Notes: generated by a model not told the origin, from the sequence alone. A stretch of DNA of 64,000 nucleotides from CAZDIO01 sp964505555 (GCA_964505555.1 CAZDIO010000020.1:1-64000); one strand, 5' to 3'. Positions 8,498-17,567 are shown, counted from the first letter of the stretch. A program made the numbers and translations.

Positions 8498-9754
8498 TTA
8501 CTTTCCGGGAGACTCCCTTACAGTCTGTGCTATTTTACGAATCTCCTCTCGTACCCGTTCATTGATAGCTCCAGAAAGAAGTTGCTCTTCGAGTTGATTA
8601 AGAGACATTGATTTCTCGCCGTAGATAGCGGAGAGCGCTTGTAGCTGCCCTGCCTCGGTGCTGATGTGAGCAAAAACGGTACTCGGTATTCGAAACGTCT
8701 TTTTAATGAGCTCGGTTTGAAGATCTGGGGTATCCTTGAGCATAACAATCACCCTTCCCAGCTGATTCAAGTCTCTTCCCAATCCTGGCCACTCGATGCG
8801 AGTTGTTTTTGGAAAGTGTCCTTTCTCTCTGATTTCTTCCGGAAAATCTTCAATTCCCCAATTATGATTCCTTCCAAAATTAAGCGATACTACAGCCCCT
8901 GGGTGAGTTTGTAAGTACTTCATTACGTGATCCATCGCGAGCTTCTCCCGCTCGGCCGCAGTTTCTGCATAGGGAACGAGTTCACCTTCAGAGATTCTCT
9001 TTTGATGATATCGTTGGAATCGCTCCAAATCAGCATTAGAGATTGTGGGGTGGAGCCGTACCTCTGGGTTAAAGGCTGCATACACCTCATGTGCTCCAAA
9101 ACGCGCAAGAGTTTGAAACTGCTTGATAGTAAGATTACCGGGATCTGCTGGCTTTCCATCATCTTCGGTGAATGTGGCCCGCAATTTTTCATACATCTCC
9201 TTTCGAGCAGGACTACCGAGATCGCCTGGACTTCCGTTCTCAACAAAAATATCTGAAGGCTTTGTCGATAGTAAATGAAGAAGAACTTCTCGCTGATATA
9301 TGCCGATCGTGAGTAGTTCACTTGGATTTTCGCCTTCACCAAAGTGCGTTGTGCCGGTGATATCAATTCTTCCGATCTTTTCATCACCTTCGATGAGAAC
9401 ACGGGCCCATGCTGTTCTGTCCTGATATGTCTTCACATACTCTCGTAAAAATTCCGCCCGCATTTTTTCAAATTCATTGATTTCTGCATCTGATGGAAAT
9501 TCACCGGATTTTGACTTTTCGGTGAGTTTACTATGAAGAGTGCTTACCTGAAGCTCAAGTTTGTCAAGCTCCGTAGTTCTTTGCTCCGGAAGTGCAACCT
9601 TAGGTTTCTCGCTCTTTTTTGTTTCGTCATTAGCTATCGGTATCTCAGGTGAAGGTTTGGGAAGCTGTGCTACGCGTACAGGAGGTATTTTTGCCTCCTG
9701 TTTTTGGGACTTCTCATCATTTGTCGGAACGGTTTGAGATTTTTGAGATATCAT
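8498..9754 (-). CDS. Hypothetical protein with possible Tiki/TraB-like core
   Basis: The 418-residue protein has no signal peptide. Residues 1-60 are Lys/Pro-rich and look disordered, and residues 60-110 form a helical stretch. The core shows GTTHFGEGE at about residue 134, a DIFVENG strand at about 167, and a later LNFGRNHNWG at about 293. Two GxxH-type motifs plus an acidic strand end are the pattern of the Tiki/TraB/ChaN superfamily of metal-dependent hydrolases. The match is only by motif and could be chance. The C-terminal 60 residues are helical. It stands as a single gene. Confidence 0.55.
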   Translation of the reverse strand: MISQKSQTVPTNDEKSQKQEAKIPPVRVAQLPKPSPEIPIANDETKKSEKPKVALPEQRTTELDKLELQVSTLHSKLTEKSKSGEFPSDAEINEFEKMRAEFLREYVKTYQDRTAWARVLIEGDEKIGRIDITGTTHFGEGENPSELLTIGIYQREVLLHLLSTKPSDIFVENGSPGDLGSPARKEMYEKLRATFTEDDGKPADPGNLTIKQFQTLARFGAHEVYAAFNPEVRLHPTISNADLERFQRYHQKRISEGELVPYAETAAEREKLAMDHVMKYLQTHPGAVVSLNFGRNHNWGIEDFPEEIREKGHFPKTTRIEWPGLGRDLNQLGRVIVMLKDTPDLQTELIKKTFRIPSTVFAHISTEAGQLQALSAIYGEKSMSLNQLEEQLLSGAINERVREEIRKIAQTVRESPGK

Positions 9755-10081
9755 AACTTACTCCACCCCTCTCTGTTATGAACACAGTTAGTATTTTCGT
9801 GATTGCATTGCAGAAGAAGGATAGCAGGTGTTCTAAGCGCTTTATGCCAGTGCAGCCAAGCTGGTCGCCTGTTACTACTCGCATCTCTCTTCAAGGCGAT
9901 CGGCGTCATTAAAAGTCCCCGTATAAGCCTTAACTTAATACCATTCGTGACTGGACTGTCCCATTATTTCTTTACACCATCTTATCTAGTTCCCGTTCAG
10001 TAAAAACTAACATTTCCACTTGGCACCCGTTTTGCCTCAATGGATGCTAGCATTTAAATGATATCTTTCGGAGTTCCTACG
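9755..10081. other. Intergenic stretch with a REP-like motif
   Basis: It holds one variant of the REP-like motif at 9928-9946 (CCTTAACTTAATACCATTC) followed by GGACTGTCCCA, and probably the promoters of the two divergent flanking genes. I see no gene. Confidence 0.4.
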
Positions 10082-10624
10082 ATGAAACGACTAAACATTC
10101 TCTGTTCTGGTTTGCTTTTTGTTTCCCTGCTAAGCGTATCAGAAGCATTCGCCGCAGCTAGTGGATTTGCTGTTAAAAGTATATCAACAGAGGAACAGGT
10201 GGAAGGGGGTGGCAGTGGGGGTGGTACTGGCGGGGGAGGTAATACGCCGAACCCTGTCGTTGAATTTGAGTGCACATGGCACGCTGGAACCTCATACGGT
10301 CCCTTTCCTCTGTATCGCTGTGGGGATCGATATAAAATCAATCCAAATTGCTCCTCAGATTTACTTCCTGGCCAAATTGGCTTTCACACCTTCTCGTTTG
10401 GTTTAGAAGTCCAAGTAATTCCCGAGGAAGGAAAATTTAAGATTTGCGATCTACATGCAATCGTTGGCAATATCCAAACCAGTCAAAGTGTTCGATCGGA
10501 ATTAAAATCAGCAGTGTGTGCGCTTTCTGTGTCCGCTGGAGAAGAAATTGACCTAAATGCGATTCACGTATCCGGCTACCCTAATCTAACGAGCTCATGC
10601 AAGTTCAGATTTAACCTAGAATAA
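10082..10624 (+). CDS. Secreted hypothetical protein with Gly-rich linker
   Basis: The start at 10082 has GGAG about 9 nt upstream. Residues 1-25 form a signal peptide (MKRLNILCSGLLFVSLLSVS, AFAA cleavage). A Gly/Ser-rich linker follows at about residues 43-56, then a domain of 130 residues with six cysteines (C64, C81, C90 and three more near the end). The composition fits an exported protein with two or three disulfides. The family is unknown. Confidence 0.65.
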   Translation: MKRLNILCSGLLFVSLLSVSEAFAAASGFAVKSISTEEQVEGGGSGGGTGGGGNTPNPVVEFECTWHAGTSYGPFPLYRCGDRYKINPNCSSDLLPGQIGFHTFSFGLEVQVIPEEGKFKICDLHAIVGNIQTSQSVRSELKSAVCALSVSAGEEIDLNAIHVSGYPNLTSSCKFRFNLE

Positions 10625-10828
10625 ATCGCCTTCTTGAGTTGATCATCTTGCTCCCAAAAAGAGAGAAGCACAGAACGGAAAATCTATATCATCGGTTATA
10701 TCTGATACAACATTAAGAAAATGGAAGAAACCGTTTCGGGGCCCGATCCCCTTCCAGAGAAAATGCAACCCTCAGCGAACATAACGTCATAACAAAAGAA
10801 GGTTAGCATTCCAGTTGGGAGGTGAAAA

Positions 10829-11041
10829 ATGAGATTCGTTTTCGCACTAATGTCTATATTGATACCTTTTGCTCCACGTCCGGCAATGGCATTGGTTAAT
10901 GTTGTCAACTATGCAAAGTTCTGCAAACAATATGCAAATTATAGTCCAGAAACTTGCACGTTGTGCGGTGGGCAGTATGACACCTTCGAGTTACCGTATA
11001 TGGACTTCCAGCCTTACTTTGGAAATTGCATGATGAAGTAA
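10829..11041 (+). CDS. Tiny secreted Cys-rich protein
   Basis: The 70-codon frame is preceded by GGGAGGTGAAAA. The signal peptide (MRFVFALMSILIPFAPRPAMA) leaves a mature peptide of about 48 residues with four cysteines (FCK, TCTLC, NCM). It resembles in layout, but not clearly in sequence, the genes at 13740-13952 and 20341-20553. Possible roles include a secreted peptide or bacteriocin-like factor; none is shown. Confidence 0.6.
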   Translation: MRFVFALMSILIPFAPRPAMALVNVVNYAKFCKQYANYSPETCTLCGGQYDTFELPYMDFQPYFGNCMMK

Positions 11042-11261
11042 GCCTGATCCAGATTTTCAAGACTCTGATTGCTACTAGGGGCAGTCACCTATTTTCCCTA
11101 TTTTATTCGAGTGTTGCACTTGTATATTGAACCTGGGTCCACCAGATCATCATCTCCTCACGGATCTCATCAGTCCGTCAGTTAAGGAGAAAGAGCACAC
11201 ATTATGGTCATTTGTGGTCATAATATCGATATACCATTAGATATTTACTTAGGAGATTGAA

Positions 11262-12281
11262 ATGGCGAGCCCTAACGTATTACAAGCAAACAGAGATCAG
11301 AAAGAGCAAGTGCCTACCAGTAGCAACCGGGAGAATATGCCTAAGGCCATTCCCGAACGCAGTGCGTTAGTTGCGCCTCCGGTTCCTCAATCGAATGCTC
11401 AATTGGGAACAGGGCAGAAGCTTGAGAATATAAAAATAGATCCCAACAATCCAGATCACCTTATAGCTTATAATGCTATTCGAACTCTTCAAGCTGCCGC
11501 CTATGATATTAAGATTATTAATGACGGACGTGTTTCTTCTTTTGAAATATATGGCAGTAAAGAAAGAAAGGGCGGAGCGACAGTTAGTATTTTTAATCTT
11601 CGCACTCAGGAAGGCTTAAATGAAGCATTGAAATCAGTCGGACCACAATTGCAACAAGAGGTGGAAAGACTTCTCAGTCCCGCTCTCGTTATTCATGACA
11701 CGACCTCCAATTTAACAATTACCGCTACGCCGAACAATCCCGCACATAGTCAATTATTTCGCGTGTTAAACGAGCTGCAGAACCGAGGTTATCGCGTTAA
11801 ATTGACAGATCCAGAAAAAGGCTCATTTGAAATATGGAATCCAATGGAGAAGGTTGCATCTGTTGATGTTGGAAAAGCTAATATCAATGATCTCGACGCT
11901 GTTGGAAAGGCACTTCAGTCAGAAGCAAGAAAAGTTATTCAACCGCTTAAGATCGAATCTACGACAGGCGAAGTTCTGGCCGAAGTAGATGCTTTTAACC
12001 CTGAACAAACAAAAGCGTATCGCACATTGAGCCGATTATATAACAATGGTGGCAAGCTAGAGGTATCAAAGGGAAGAGATGGCACACTTTCAATTGTCCT
12101 AAAAGATAAGCGAGAGATAGTTAATGACGGCGCAAATAATATGCTGAGATTAGAGCCAAGAATCAACGCTAGTGCTTCCCATTTGGAATTGAAAATTAAT
12201 GAGATGCTTCAGGGTTTATCAAATAAGCCAACGAACTTTCCTCCACTTAAGATATTAGAAATCCCTTTGGAGAATAGATAG
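11262..12281 (+). CDS. Protein with three internal repeats of about 90 residues
   Basis: The 339-residue protein starts 7 nt after AGGAGA. A Pro/Gln-rich N-terminus of 55 residues is followed by three imperfect copies of one domain, starting near residues 58, 148 and 233. Each copy runs: a strand, NP, a helix with L..L...GY, a strand, then SFEIW or similar. Examples are AYDIKIINDGRVSSFEIYG and GYRVKLTDPEKGSFEIWNP. There is no signal peptide. The fold is alpha/beta, but I do not recognise the family. Terminal repeats of the region lie directly downstream. Confidence 0.65.
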   Translation: MASPNVLQANRDQKEQVPTSSNRENMPKAIPERSALVAPPVPQSNAQLGTGQKLENIKIDPNNPDHLIAYNAIRTLQAAAYDIKIINDGRVSSFEIYGSKERKGGATVSIFNLRTQEGLNEALKSVGPQLQQEVERLLSPALVIHDTTSNLTITATPNNPAHSQLFRVLNELQNRGYRVKLTDPEKGSFEIWNPMEKVASVDVGKANINDLDAVGKALQSEARKVIQPLKIESTTGEVLAEVDAFNPEQTKAYRTLSRLYNNGGKLEVSKGRDGTLSIVLKDKREIVNDGANNMLRLEPRINASASHLELKINEMLQGLSNKPTNFPPLKILEIPLENR

Positions 12282-12305
12282 GGAGTGAGTAATGGACCCC
12301 TATCT

Positions 12306-12385
12306 CTGGTGCCCGAAAACTTGGTGGACCTAGGTCCACCAGATCTCATGACCAGATCTCATCCCACCAGATCATCATGCCCCCG
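12306..12385. repeat. CCACCAGATCTCAT word cluster with 18-bp palindrome
   Basis: The perfect palindrome GGTGGACCTAGGTCCACC is at 12323-12340. It is followed by three copies of ACCAGATCTCAT or ACCAGATCATCAT. The same words border the MITE-like units at 13,700, 17,650, 17,790 and 19,400. Confidence 0.6.
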
Positions 12386-12556
12386 TTTTCCCATGTTGTG
12401 CTATATCTAAAAATATTATCAATAGGCAATAGGCATCAAGGTTATTAGCGCTGCCATTGGTCGCTTGAGTAATCGATTGCGTGTGCTCAAACGGCTATTG
12501 GCAGCAGAGGGATTGGCCTTCTGCGTTTCGCTCACTTTGAATTTGGAGCAACGTCG

Positions 12557-12766
12557 ATGAACGAAAAACTCAAAATAGGGGTGCAAACGACGATCGTATT
12601 TGTGCGGCCGGCCTTCTTATTCGAACGGAAGACCTCTATTCAAGGAATTCTTGAGGCAACCGAAGAACGCGGCCTAACGCTCAGGATAGATAACGAAAAT
12701 GCATACGTCTTCGTTCCCTGGAACGCGTTCACCGGCGGCGGTTGGGTTGCACAGACCTTCGAGTAG
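12557..12766 (+). CDS. Small hypothetical protein
   Basis: The 69-residue frame has GGAGC upstream. The predicted product is all-beta (alternating hydrophobics, ending in a GGGWVAQTFE tail), like a small barrel. No signal peptide is present and no family is recognised. Support is only the ribosome binding site and composition. Confidence 0.45.
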   Translation: MNEKLKIGVQTTIVFVRPAFLFERKTSIQGILEATEERGLTLRIDNENAYVFVPWNAFTGGGWVAQTFE

Positions 12767-12878
12767 TGAGGAGAATTACCCAAGGTTGTCACGCCTCGTC
12801 CTGGCCCAACGTTACACGGGCCCTTCCCCTTCATTTAAGTCCTTCGGAAAATGTCTACCGGGTATGCCCCGGAATAAA

Positions 12879-12941
12879 CGGGACAGCGATCTTTTTCGTT
12901 TTCAAAAATAGGTGGCTGTCCCGAATGGCATTAAGTTAAGC
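12879..12941. repeat. REP-like hairpin plus GCTTAACTTAATGCCATTC motif
   Basis: CGGGACAGC at 12879-12887 pairs with GCTGTCCCG at 12915-12923. The motif GCTTAACTTAATGCCATTC follows on the minus strand (12923-12941). It shares AATAGGTGGCTGTCCCGA with the element at 7651-7695. Confidence 0.65.
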
Positions 12942-13085
12942 TATAACGCCTCGATAGTATGGAACTTCCGCTTTCTCATACAAAGTAGCGGAGTCGTAGA
13001 GCACATCTGCAAGTCGAATGCGCTTTTCATCTATCTCAAGGTAAATTAAGATATTCGGTGAGTAGCACGAGTATTTCGAGATCAT
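12936..13085 (-). CDS. Short hypothetical protein (49 aa)
   Basis: The frame MISKYSCYSPNILIYLEIDE... runs to GVIA and its stop codon lies inside the REP-like motif. The upstream GGTGAT is a modest ribosome binding site. The composition (beta strands with acidic turns) is protein-like. It lies 82 bp downstream of, and on the same strand as, the coiled-coil gene at 13168-13392, so the two may form a small unit. Confidence 0.4.
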   Translation of the reverse strand: MISKYSCYSPNILIYLEIDEKRIRLADVLYDSATLYEKAEVPYYRGVIA

Positions 13086-13167
13086 GAGCATCACCTACGA
13101 CAGAGAGAAACTAAAATCAAAGGCTCAAGAGTATTGCGATAAAAACAAAACAATTCTCGCACATCAG

Positions 13168-13392
13168 CTAGAGAGAAGATCGGAACATTTTCTTTTCGAT
13201 GTCGACAACTTGTTTTCGAATCGCCAGATACTCTTGTTCACGTTTTTCATCACGAAGGTAAAGACCATCGATCTGACTCGCAACTTCGTTGAATCTTTGA
13301 TTTACCTCTTCCCGAAAAGGCTGAATCGCTGAAGTAAGTTCTTCTTGAAGAAGCAAACGTAAAGCTATGAGTTCTTCTTTTGAAAGTGACAT
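13168..13392 (-). CDS. Small coiled-coil protein
   Basis: The 74-residue protein (MSLSKEELIALRLLLQEELT...) is almost wholly helical with heptad spacing and ends in a short basic tail. Such small coiled-coil proteins are common next to mobile genes, but no specific family is recognised. It is followed on the same strand by the 49-residue frame at 12936-13085. Confidence 0.5.
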   Translation of the reverse strand: MSLSKEELIALRLLLQEELTSAIQPFREEVNQRFNEVASQIDGLYLRDEKREQEYLAIRKQVVDIEKKMFRSSL

Positions 13393-13739
13393 AACGATTT
13401 TCTATCATCTTGAATCATAAAACACAAAAATCTACCAAATCTATATTTGTCGTTTAACAAAATTTTAGTTAACTCTGTAAAGCTATTATCGTGTGATTTC
13501 TCCGTTAGTTTCACATTCAAATGATCGATTATCATCTGATTAAAGTTTGTTGAGAGACAGGTGATGATCTGCTGCGGATGATGATCCGGTACATGACAAC
13601 GTTACAACAGTCAAAGTTGTTTAAAGTTTTAGTAAAGAACGTTTTAGAATTCAGTCAGTTAAGGAGAGAAGACAAAATGATTTAAAGTAACATTGAGTTG
13701 CCTTCCACCAGATCTCATACCAGATCTCATAGATTTTAT
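13393..13739. repeat. MITE-like repeat, copy A (about 13590-13735)
   Basis: The core at about 13609-13716 contains GTCAAAGTTGTTTAAAGTT, GAATTCAGTCAGTTAAGGAG and GAGTTGCCTTCCACCAGATC. The left end GGTACATGACAAC is an imperfect inverse of the right end GTTGCCTTCCACC. The unit ends against two ACCAGATCTCAT words. No gene lies in this stretch. Confidence 0.65.
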
Positions 13740-13952
13740 TTACCAGCAACCAGACAATGGCGCACATACTTCTTGCTCAAAATCGAGCATATAGCAGCCA
13801 GATGAATCACATACCCTTACCGGTTTTAGTGGAGGACCTTCACAGAGAAAAGCGTATTCGAGTAAGCTAGCGGCACTTGCCACCTGAGCTGAATTGAAAA
13901 GACTTGCCGTAAGAAAAGTAAGTAAGCAAATAAAACGATTGAAGGTCTTCAT
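13740..13952 (-). CDS. Tiny secreted Cys-rich protein
   Basis: The 70-codon frame has AGGAG 7 nt before the ATG. The signal peptide (MKTFNRFICLLTFLTASLFN, ASA cleavage) leaves a mature peptide of about 42 residues with five cysteines (LCEG, VCDSSGC, VCA, GCW). Together with the genes at 10829 and 20341 it forms a set of about 70-residue exported peptides scattered among the repeats. The function is unknown. Confidence 0.6.
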   Translation of the reverse strand: MKTFNRFICLLTFLTASLFNSAQVASAASLLEYAFLCEGPPLKPVRVCDSSGCYMLDFEQEVCAPLSGCW

Positions 13953-14337
13953 AGCATCTCCTAAAAAACTTTAATCTCAATAAAAACTCCAATTTAAACT
14001 ATGCAAATAGCAGGCCAAATAAAAGATCGCATAATCACACGTGGGAACCGAACTCCAAAGGCCTGTTCTTTTACCTAAATTCAAAAATTTACACTAATTC
14101 AAACTTATATAGATTAGAAGCGACAAGCGAGGAACCATTTAGGGACCCCTCTGAAACTACAAACCTCTGCCGTTGGCCATGGATCTCTGGTGGACCTATT
14201 CGAAGGAAAAATGTCTACCCAGCACTGAAGTACCCCCACGAAATATCGACTAACAACAACCAATATGCCCAGAGCGCGTGGCTGCGCGCGTCACCTGAAG
14301 GTCACGAAAAACCTTCAGCTGGGCGATTTAACGATCC
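13953..14337. other. Intergenic stretch with hairpin (14292-14321)
   Basis: CACCTGAAGGT at 14292-14302 pairs with ACCTTCAGCTG at 14311-14321. It lies 17 bp after the stop of the minus-strand gene at 14338 and is a probable terminator for it. A GGATCTCTGGTGGACC word of the repeat family is at about 14,182. I see no gene. Confidence 0.5.
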
Positions 14338-14937
14338 TCACACGCTAGCCGATTCGACTCGATTGCCAATGAGTACGATCCCATTTCGTGGAGTTTTGCG
14401 AACCAGAACACCCACAACATCATCAGCGGGAGTAGGCGTTCCCCACAACTCCATCGACCGTATATCCCTCGGAAGCTTCTCGCCCAAAGGCTCCAAGAAC
14501 TCTTCACTGGCGCTCCACGGAAGCAATTCCCGATGGACCATGGTAGGTCCCCACCCAACAGCCAATATGGGCCACGGTGTTCGCCCCATCGGGGTAAGTC
14601 TTAGTGTCATCTCTAACAATCGCGCGCGTTCAATCGGTTCGCCAATCATGCGAAGAATAGTCCCGCCCATGATCGTTGTTGCACCTTGTTCCGATCCCGG
14701 CCTAGGTGGAATTGTTGCCTGATCCAGCGCAAAAAAAGACCCTTCTGGCAAACGACTCGATATCAGACTTACGTTCTGAAATGCACTGTTGAATACCTCC
14801 AAAAAGGCCCTGACTATCTCGATGTCGCCTTCTGCTATCAGACCGAAGCGCGCAAAAAGCGGCATTACAACCTCAGGCGTTGGAAGTATTATGTGAAGTT
14901 CAGCAAACCTAAATTCATCTGACCAATGCTTCGGCAT
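14338..14937 (-). CDS. Hypothetical protein (199 aa)
   Basis: The start at 14937 (MPKHWSDEFRFAELHI) has AAAGGAGGG at good spacing; an ATG 39 bp upstream does not. The protein is soluble and mixed alpha/beta, with a Gly/Pro-rich middle (PPRPGSEQGATTIMGG). I recognise no family. A hairpin follows the stop codon. It may be a single-gene acquisition like the other hairpin-bounded genes in this window. Confidence 0.6.
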   Translation of the reverse strand: MPKHWSDEFRFAELHIILPTPEVVMPLFARFGLIAEGDIEIVRAFLEVFNSAFQNVSLISSRLPEGSFFALDQATIPPRPGSEQGATTIMGGTILRMIGEPIERARLLEMTLRLTPMGRTPWPILAVGWGPTMVHRELLPWSASEEFLEPLGEKLPRDIRSMELWGTPTPADDVVGVLVRKTPRNGIVLIGNRVESASV

Positions 14938-15512
14938 ATCACTTTCCCTCCTTTGTAAGAGTTTATTTAAACCCAAACATCATCACGACTCATATTTTCC
15001 GGGTCACCTTTAATGTCCAAGAAAATACGAGTCGCTGAAGGAAAAGTGATAGTCTTGAAAACCTACTGCAGCCACAAAGCCCTGGGGACCAACAAATTGC
15101 TCCTCAGGGACTTTGGAAAATTCACTTAATCTTAAATTTGAAAGAGCACAACAAGTAGTTCTAGCACACTTGGAATCAACCCGCTAAAAGCTAAAACTCG
15201 GTACATAGGAATGCAGCCGTAGTCAAAGTAATTTAAAGTTCTAGCAAAAAATGTTTTAGAATTCAGTTAGTTAATATGAAAAGAAAAAACGACTTAAAGG
15301 AACAGTGAGTTGCCATCCACCATCTTTTCGGGAGTTGCCATCCACCATCTTTTCGACCATCTTTTCGGGACCATCTTTTCGGGTGCCTGCCCCCAATTTT
15401 CCTTTGCAATACTGGTAGCAATCCCTCGTCAGTTTGACTTTCCGTTGTCGTCATGAAATGAGCTAGCAGTTTCGTCGTGTGATAATTTCAAGGTTTTGGA
15501 AAGGGTGTAATT
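14938..15512. repeat. MITE-like repeat, copy B (15172-15331), and CCATCTTTTCGG words
   Basis: The unit is nearly identical over about 159 bp to copy D at 17808-17966, including the left extension GGAATCAACCCGCTAAAAGC. It ends in GTTGCCATCCACCATCTTTT. Four CCATCTTTTCGG-type words and GGTGCCTGCCCCC follow, up to about 15395. The rest of the stretch carries the promoter of the gene at 15513. Confidence 0.75.
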
Positions 15513-16250
15513 GTGAAAAAACTTGATTGGGTAGTTGGCGTATTCATTTGTCTCGTGGCCTCTACGCAGGTGGTTCGGGCAAAAGATAATCAAAAAGAAG
15601 AAATCTTTCAGACTCAAGAAACCGAATTGTATACTGAGGATCTATTACTCAGCGAAGAGTATAAAGAAGCGGTGGTGATAGATTCTCACAGTCAATCAAG
15701 TGATGAGGGTCTGATGATACGTTTTTCGTTGATTGAAAGAATCAATTTTAATAGCGACGGTCGTCGGACGAGTAGCAAGCGCATAGTAAGACTACAGTTC
15801 GGCCGTTACCTGTTGTGGTGTGATCCGGTAGAGGATACGGAGTGTACCAAAACGAGGGTTGTAGATCTATGTCTTTCTATGATCGGCGCTGAAAGCGAGG
15901 GCTGCAAGGAGATCTCCCTGCAATTGGATGAGTTCGATGACTTTATTAAATTCGTTCAAAACCTTAATAATTTGACAAAAAACCCATCGCTTAAGAAAAC
16001 TCTTGCCGGTGGTTCGTGGAAAGGGCTGAAAAGCGTTACGTTTTCGAGTCGTCTCGAAAATATAAAAGGCTTCGATGGGAAGGAAAAAAAAGAAAAACAA
16101 TGGGTCTCGCGAATCGCATTGAGCCAATGGAAATTCTCGTTACCAATAACTTTGGAAAACTTTCTTAAAACTCTCCAATCAGTCAGGAGAGGACCAATTA
16201 CTGAACAGCCGGCGGAGGAACCTGAGACTGAGCCAGATGACGAAGAGTAA
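15513..16250 (+). CDS. Secreted hypothetical protein
   Basis: The 245-residue protein starts at a GTG after GGAAAGGG. It has a signal peptide (MKKLDWVVGVFICLVASTQV, VRA cleavage). The mature protein is mixed alpha/beta, with one probable disulfide pair (about residues 110-130) and a Glu/Asp-rich tail (EEPETEPDDEE). A perfect 16-bp hairpin follows immediately. The family is unknown; it probably acts in the periplasm. Confidence 0.65.
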   Translation: MKKLDWVVGVFICLVASTQVVRAKDNQKEEIFQTQETELYTEDLLLSEEYKEAVVIDSHSQSSDEGLMIRFSLIERINFNSDGRRTSSKRIVRLQFGRYLLWCDPVEDTECTKTRVVDLCLSMIGAESEGCKEISLQLDEFDDFIKFVQNLNNLTKNPSLKKTLAGGSWKGLKSVTFSSRLENIKGFDGKEKKEKQWVSRIALSQWKFSLPITLENFLKTLQSVRRGPITEQPAEEPETEPDDEE

Positions 16251-16258
16251 AGAGCGTT

Positions 16259-16298
16259 CTCGAGACGCCGCATCGTTTTTGGGATGCGGCGTCTCGAG
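16259..16298 (+). terminator. Perfect 16-bp hairpin
   Basis: CTCGAGACGCCGCATC (16259-16274) pairs perfectly with 16283-16298 around an 8-nt loop, 9 bp after the stop of the upstream gene. No T-run follows. Confidence 0.75.
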
Positions 16299-16608
16299 TC
16301 GGTTATAGAGATTCACACGACGAATTTCGAACGCGTTCTTCGCACAAATGCTTTCTAAATAATAGAGGATATCTTTTCTACAGAGCACTCCCGACCCCTT
16401 TTCTTTTCTGATTTCAATTCCAATGCGTTTTATGTTACTATTCTGCGGGTTCATTCGCGCCTGGCTTTCTCTTTAACAATTTCTATTTGGGTAACTCACC
16501 AAACACCAAAGCAGCTTCCAGATCGTTGGTATCTGAAAGCTGCTTCGGCAGTCTTATCGCGTTTTGAATACGGTTTTTCGGCAATTAGCTATGACAAGGA
16601 GAGTGCCA
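16299..16608. repeat. Intergenic stretch with repeat fragment and upstream hairpin
   Basis: CACTCCCGACCCCTTTTCTT at about 16387 is shared with 18387-18406 and, with changes, with about 140-160. A hairpin at 16509-16545 (arms AAGCAGCTTCCAGAT and ATCTGAAAGCTGCTT) precedes the next gene by 63 bp. Confidence 0.55.
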
Positions 16609-17520
16609 ATGCCACTGAGCATTTATGAAAAGACGCCCACTGGCAAATTCATGCAGTGGCTGCGCACACACACTACTCGACTTCGGCCGGGTCAGCTCGT
16701 CACCGAAAAGTTTGCGCTGACGTTGGGTGTAAAACAGGCATTTAGTGAACAGCTGATGGCGAGCATTCGCCCCATGTTTGAACAGGTCGCCTCCTGGCGG
16801 AGAGAAGCGCCGGACACTGCGGGGGTACGTGGGGTTGATCCTTCCCATCAGTCTCTCGTTATCCGAAATTTGGAAGAGGCAGAGCTTGATGAGGTCATAA
16901 ATGGCGTGCTGCGAGAACGTATCGACGGGATCTCTTCCTTAATGATCACAACTCTACTTGCGGCCTTTCAAAAACGGATGAACGACGATCCTAGCCTCGT
17001 TGATGGTGCTAACCAGTATCTGGAAATTTCCGGTTATTCGTCTTTTAGCGAATTTCTTCGACAAACGACGAGTCCCGGACTTAAAGCCATCAGTAGTTTG
17101 GTTTGGGTCGCAATAGCCAATGTCCCAAATAAGGATATCGAACGGATTGCTCGCGTGATCAGGAATTCATCCTGGCTGATTCGCGAATGGGCTAACCAGA
17201 ATGACGCGGTGTTCGTTCCTCTAAGAGCGGCGCTCGGCAACCGCATACTCGATGATGACGCACCCATAGGTCCCGCGCGCCCGCAGCGCATGCTCATTGC
17301 AGATTACGGAACGGAGAAGGAACATCTTGAGTTCACCGAGGAAACTATGCAATGGGTTAGAGATGTCGGTCTCAACGACGGACTTGTCAGGCACGGTACG
17401 CACCGCCTGGGTTGTCCGGCACTCGGCGTTCGGATTAACGACACGGATGCTATCACCGACTCGGTTAACTGGGCGGTTGAAATTCTAATCGCATTCCGTC
17501 ACCGATTCTTCCCTCGCTAA
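16609..17520 (+). CDS. Hypothetical protein (303 aa) bracketed by hairpins
   Basis: The start at 16609 (MPLSIYEKTPTGKFMQWLRT) follows AAGGAG at 8-nt spacing; a TTG at 16564 is also in frame. The product is soluble, helical in the first two thirds, with a C-terminal GTHRLGCPALGV segment that could be a metal or catalytic site. I recognise no family. The gene is more GC-rich than its surroundings. It has an imperfect hairpin before it (16509-16545) and a perfect 15-bp hairpin after it (17531-17567), as does the gene at 57521. This suggests acquisition as a single unit. Confidence 0.6.
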   Translation: MPLSIYEKTPTGKFMQWLRTHTTRLRPGQLVTEKFALTLGVKQAFSEQLMASIRPMFEQVASWRREAPDTAGVRGVDPSHQSLVIRNLEEAELDEVINGVLRERIDGISSLMITTLLAAFQKRMNDDPSLVDGANQYLEISGYSSFSEFLRQTTSPGLKAISSLVWVAIANVPNKDIERIARVIRNSSWLIREWANQNDAVFVPLRAALGNRILDDDAPIGPARPQRMLIADYGTEKEHLEFTEETMQWVRDVGLNDGLVRHGTHRLGCPALGVRINDTDAITDSVNWAVEILIAFRHRFFPR

Positions 17521-17530
17521 CGGATCGCGT

Positions 17531-17567
17531 CGAACGGCGGTGGGACCATGTGTCCCACCGCCGTTCG
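17531..17567 (+). terminator. Perfect 15-bp hairpin
   Basis: CGAACGGCGGTGGGA (17531-17545) pairs with TCCCACCGCCGTTCG (17553-17567) around a 7-nt loop, 10 bp after the stop codon. Confidence 0.75.

Noticed and set aside
15263..15454. Minus-strand frame (also the tail of 17899-18252)
   Set aside because: The peptide (KRWWMATHC...) is encoded by the MITE-like repeat and appears wherever the repeat does.
16179..16454. Minus-strand frame of 91 codons
   Set aside because: It runs through the REP-like fragment, the terminator hairpin and the end of the upstream gene, so it is a shadow frame.
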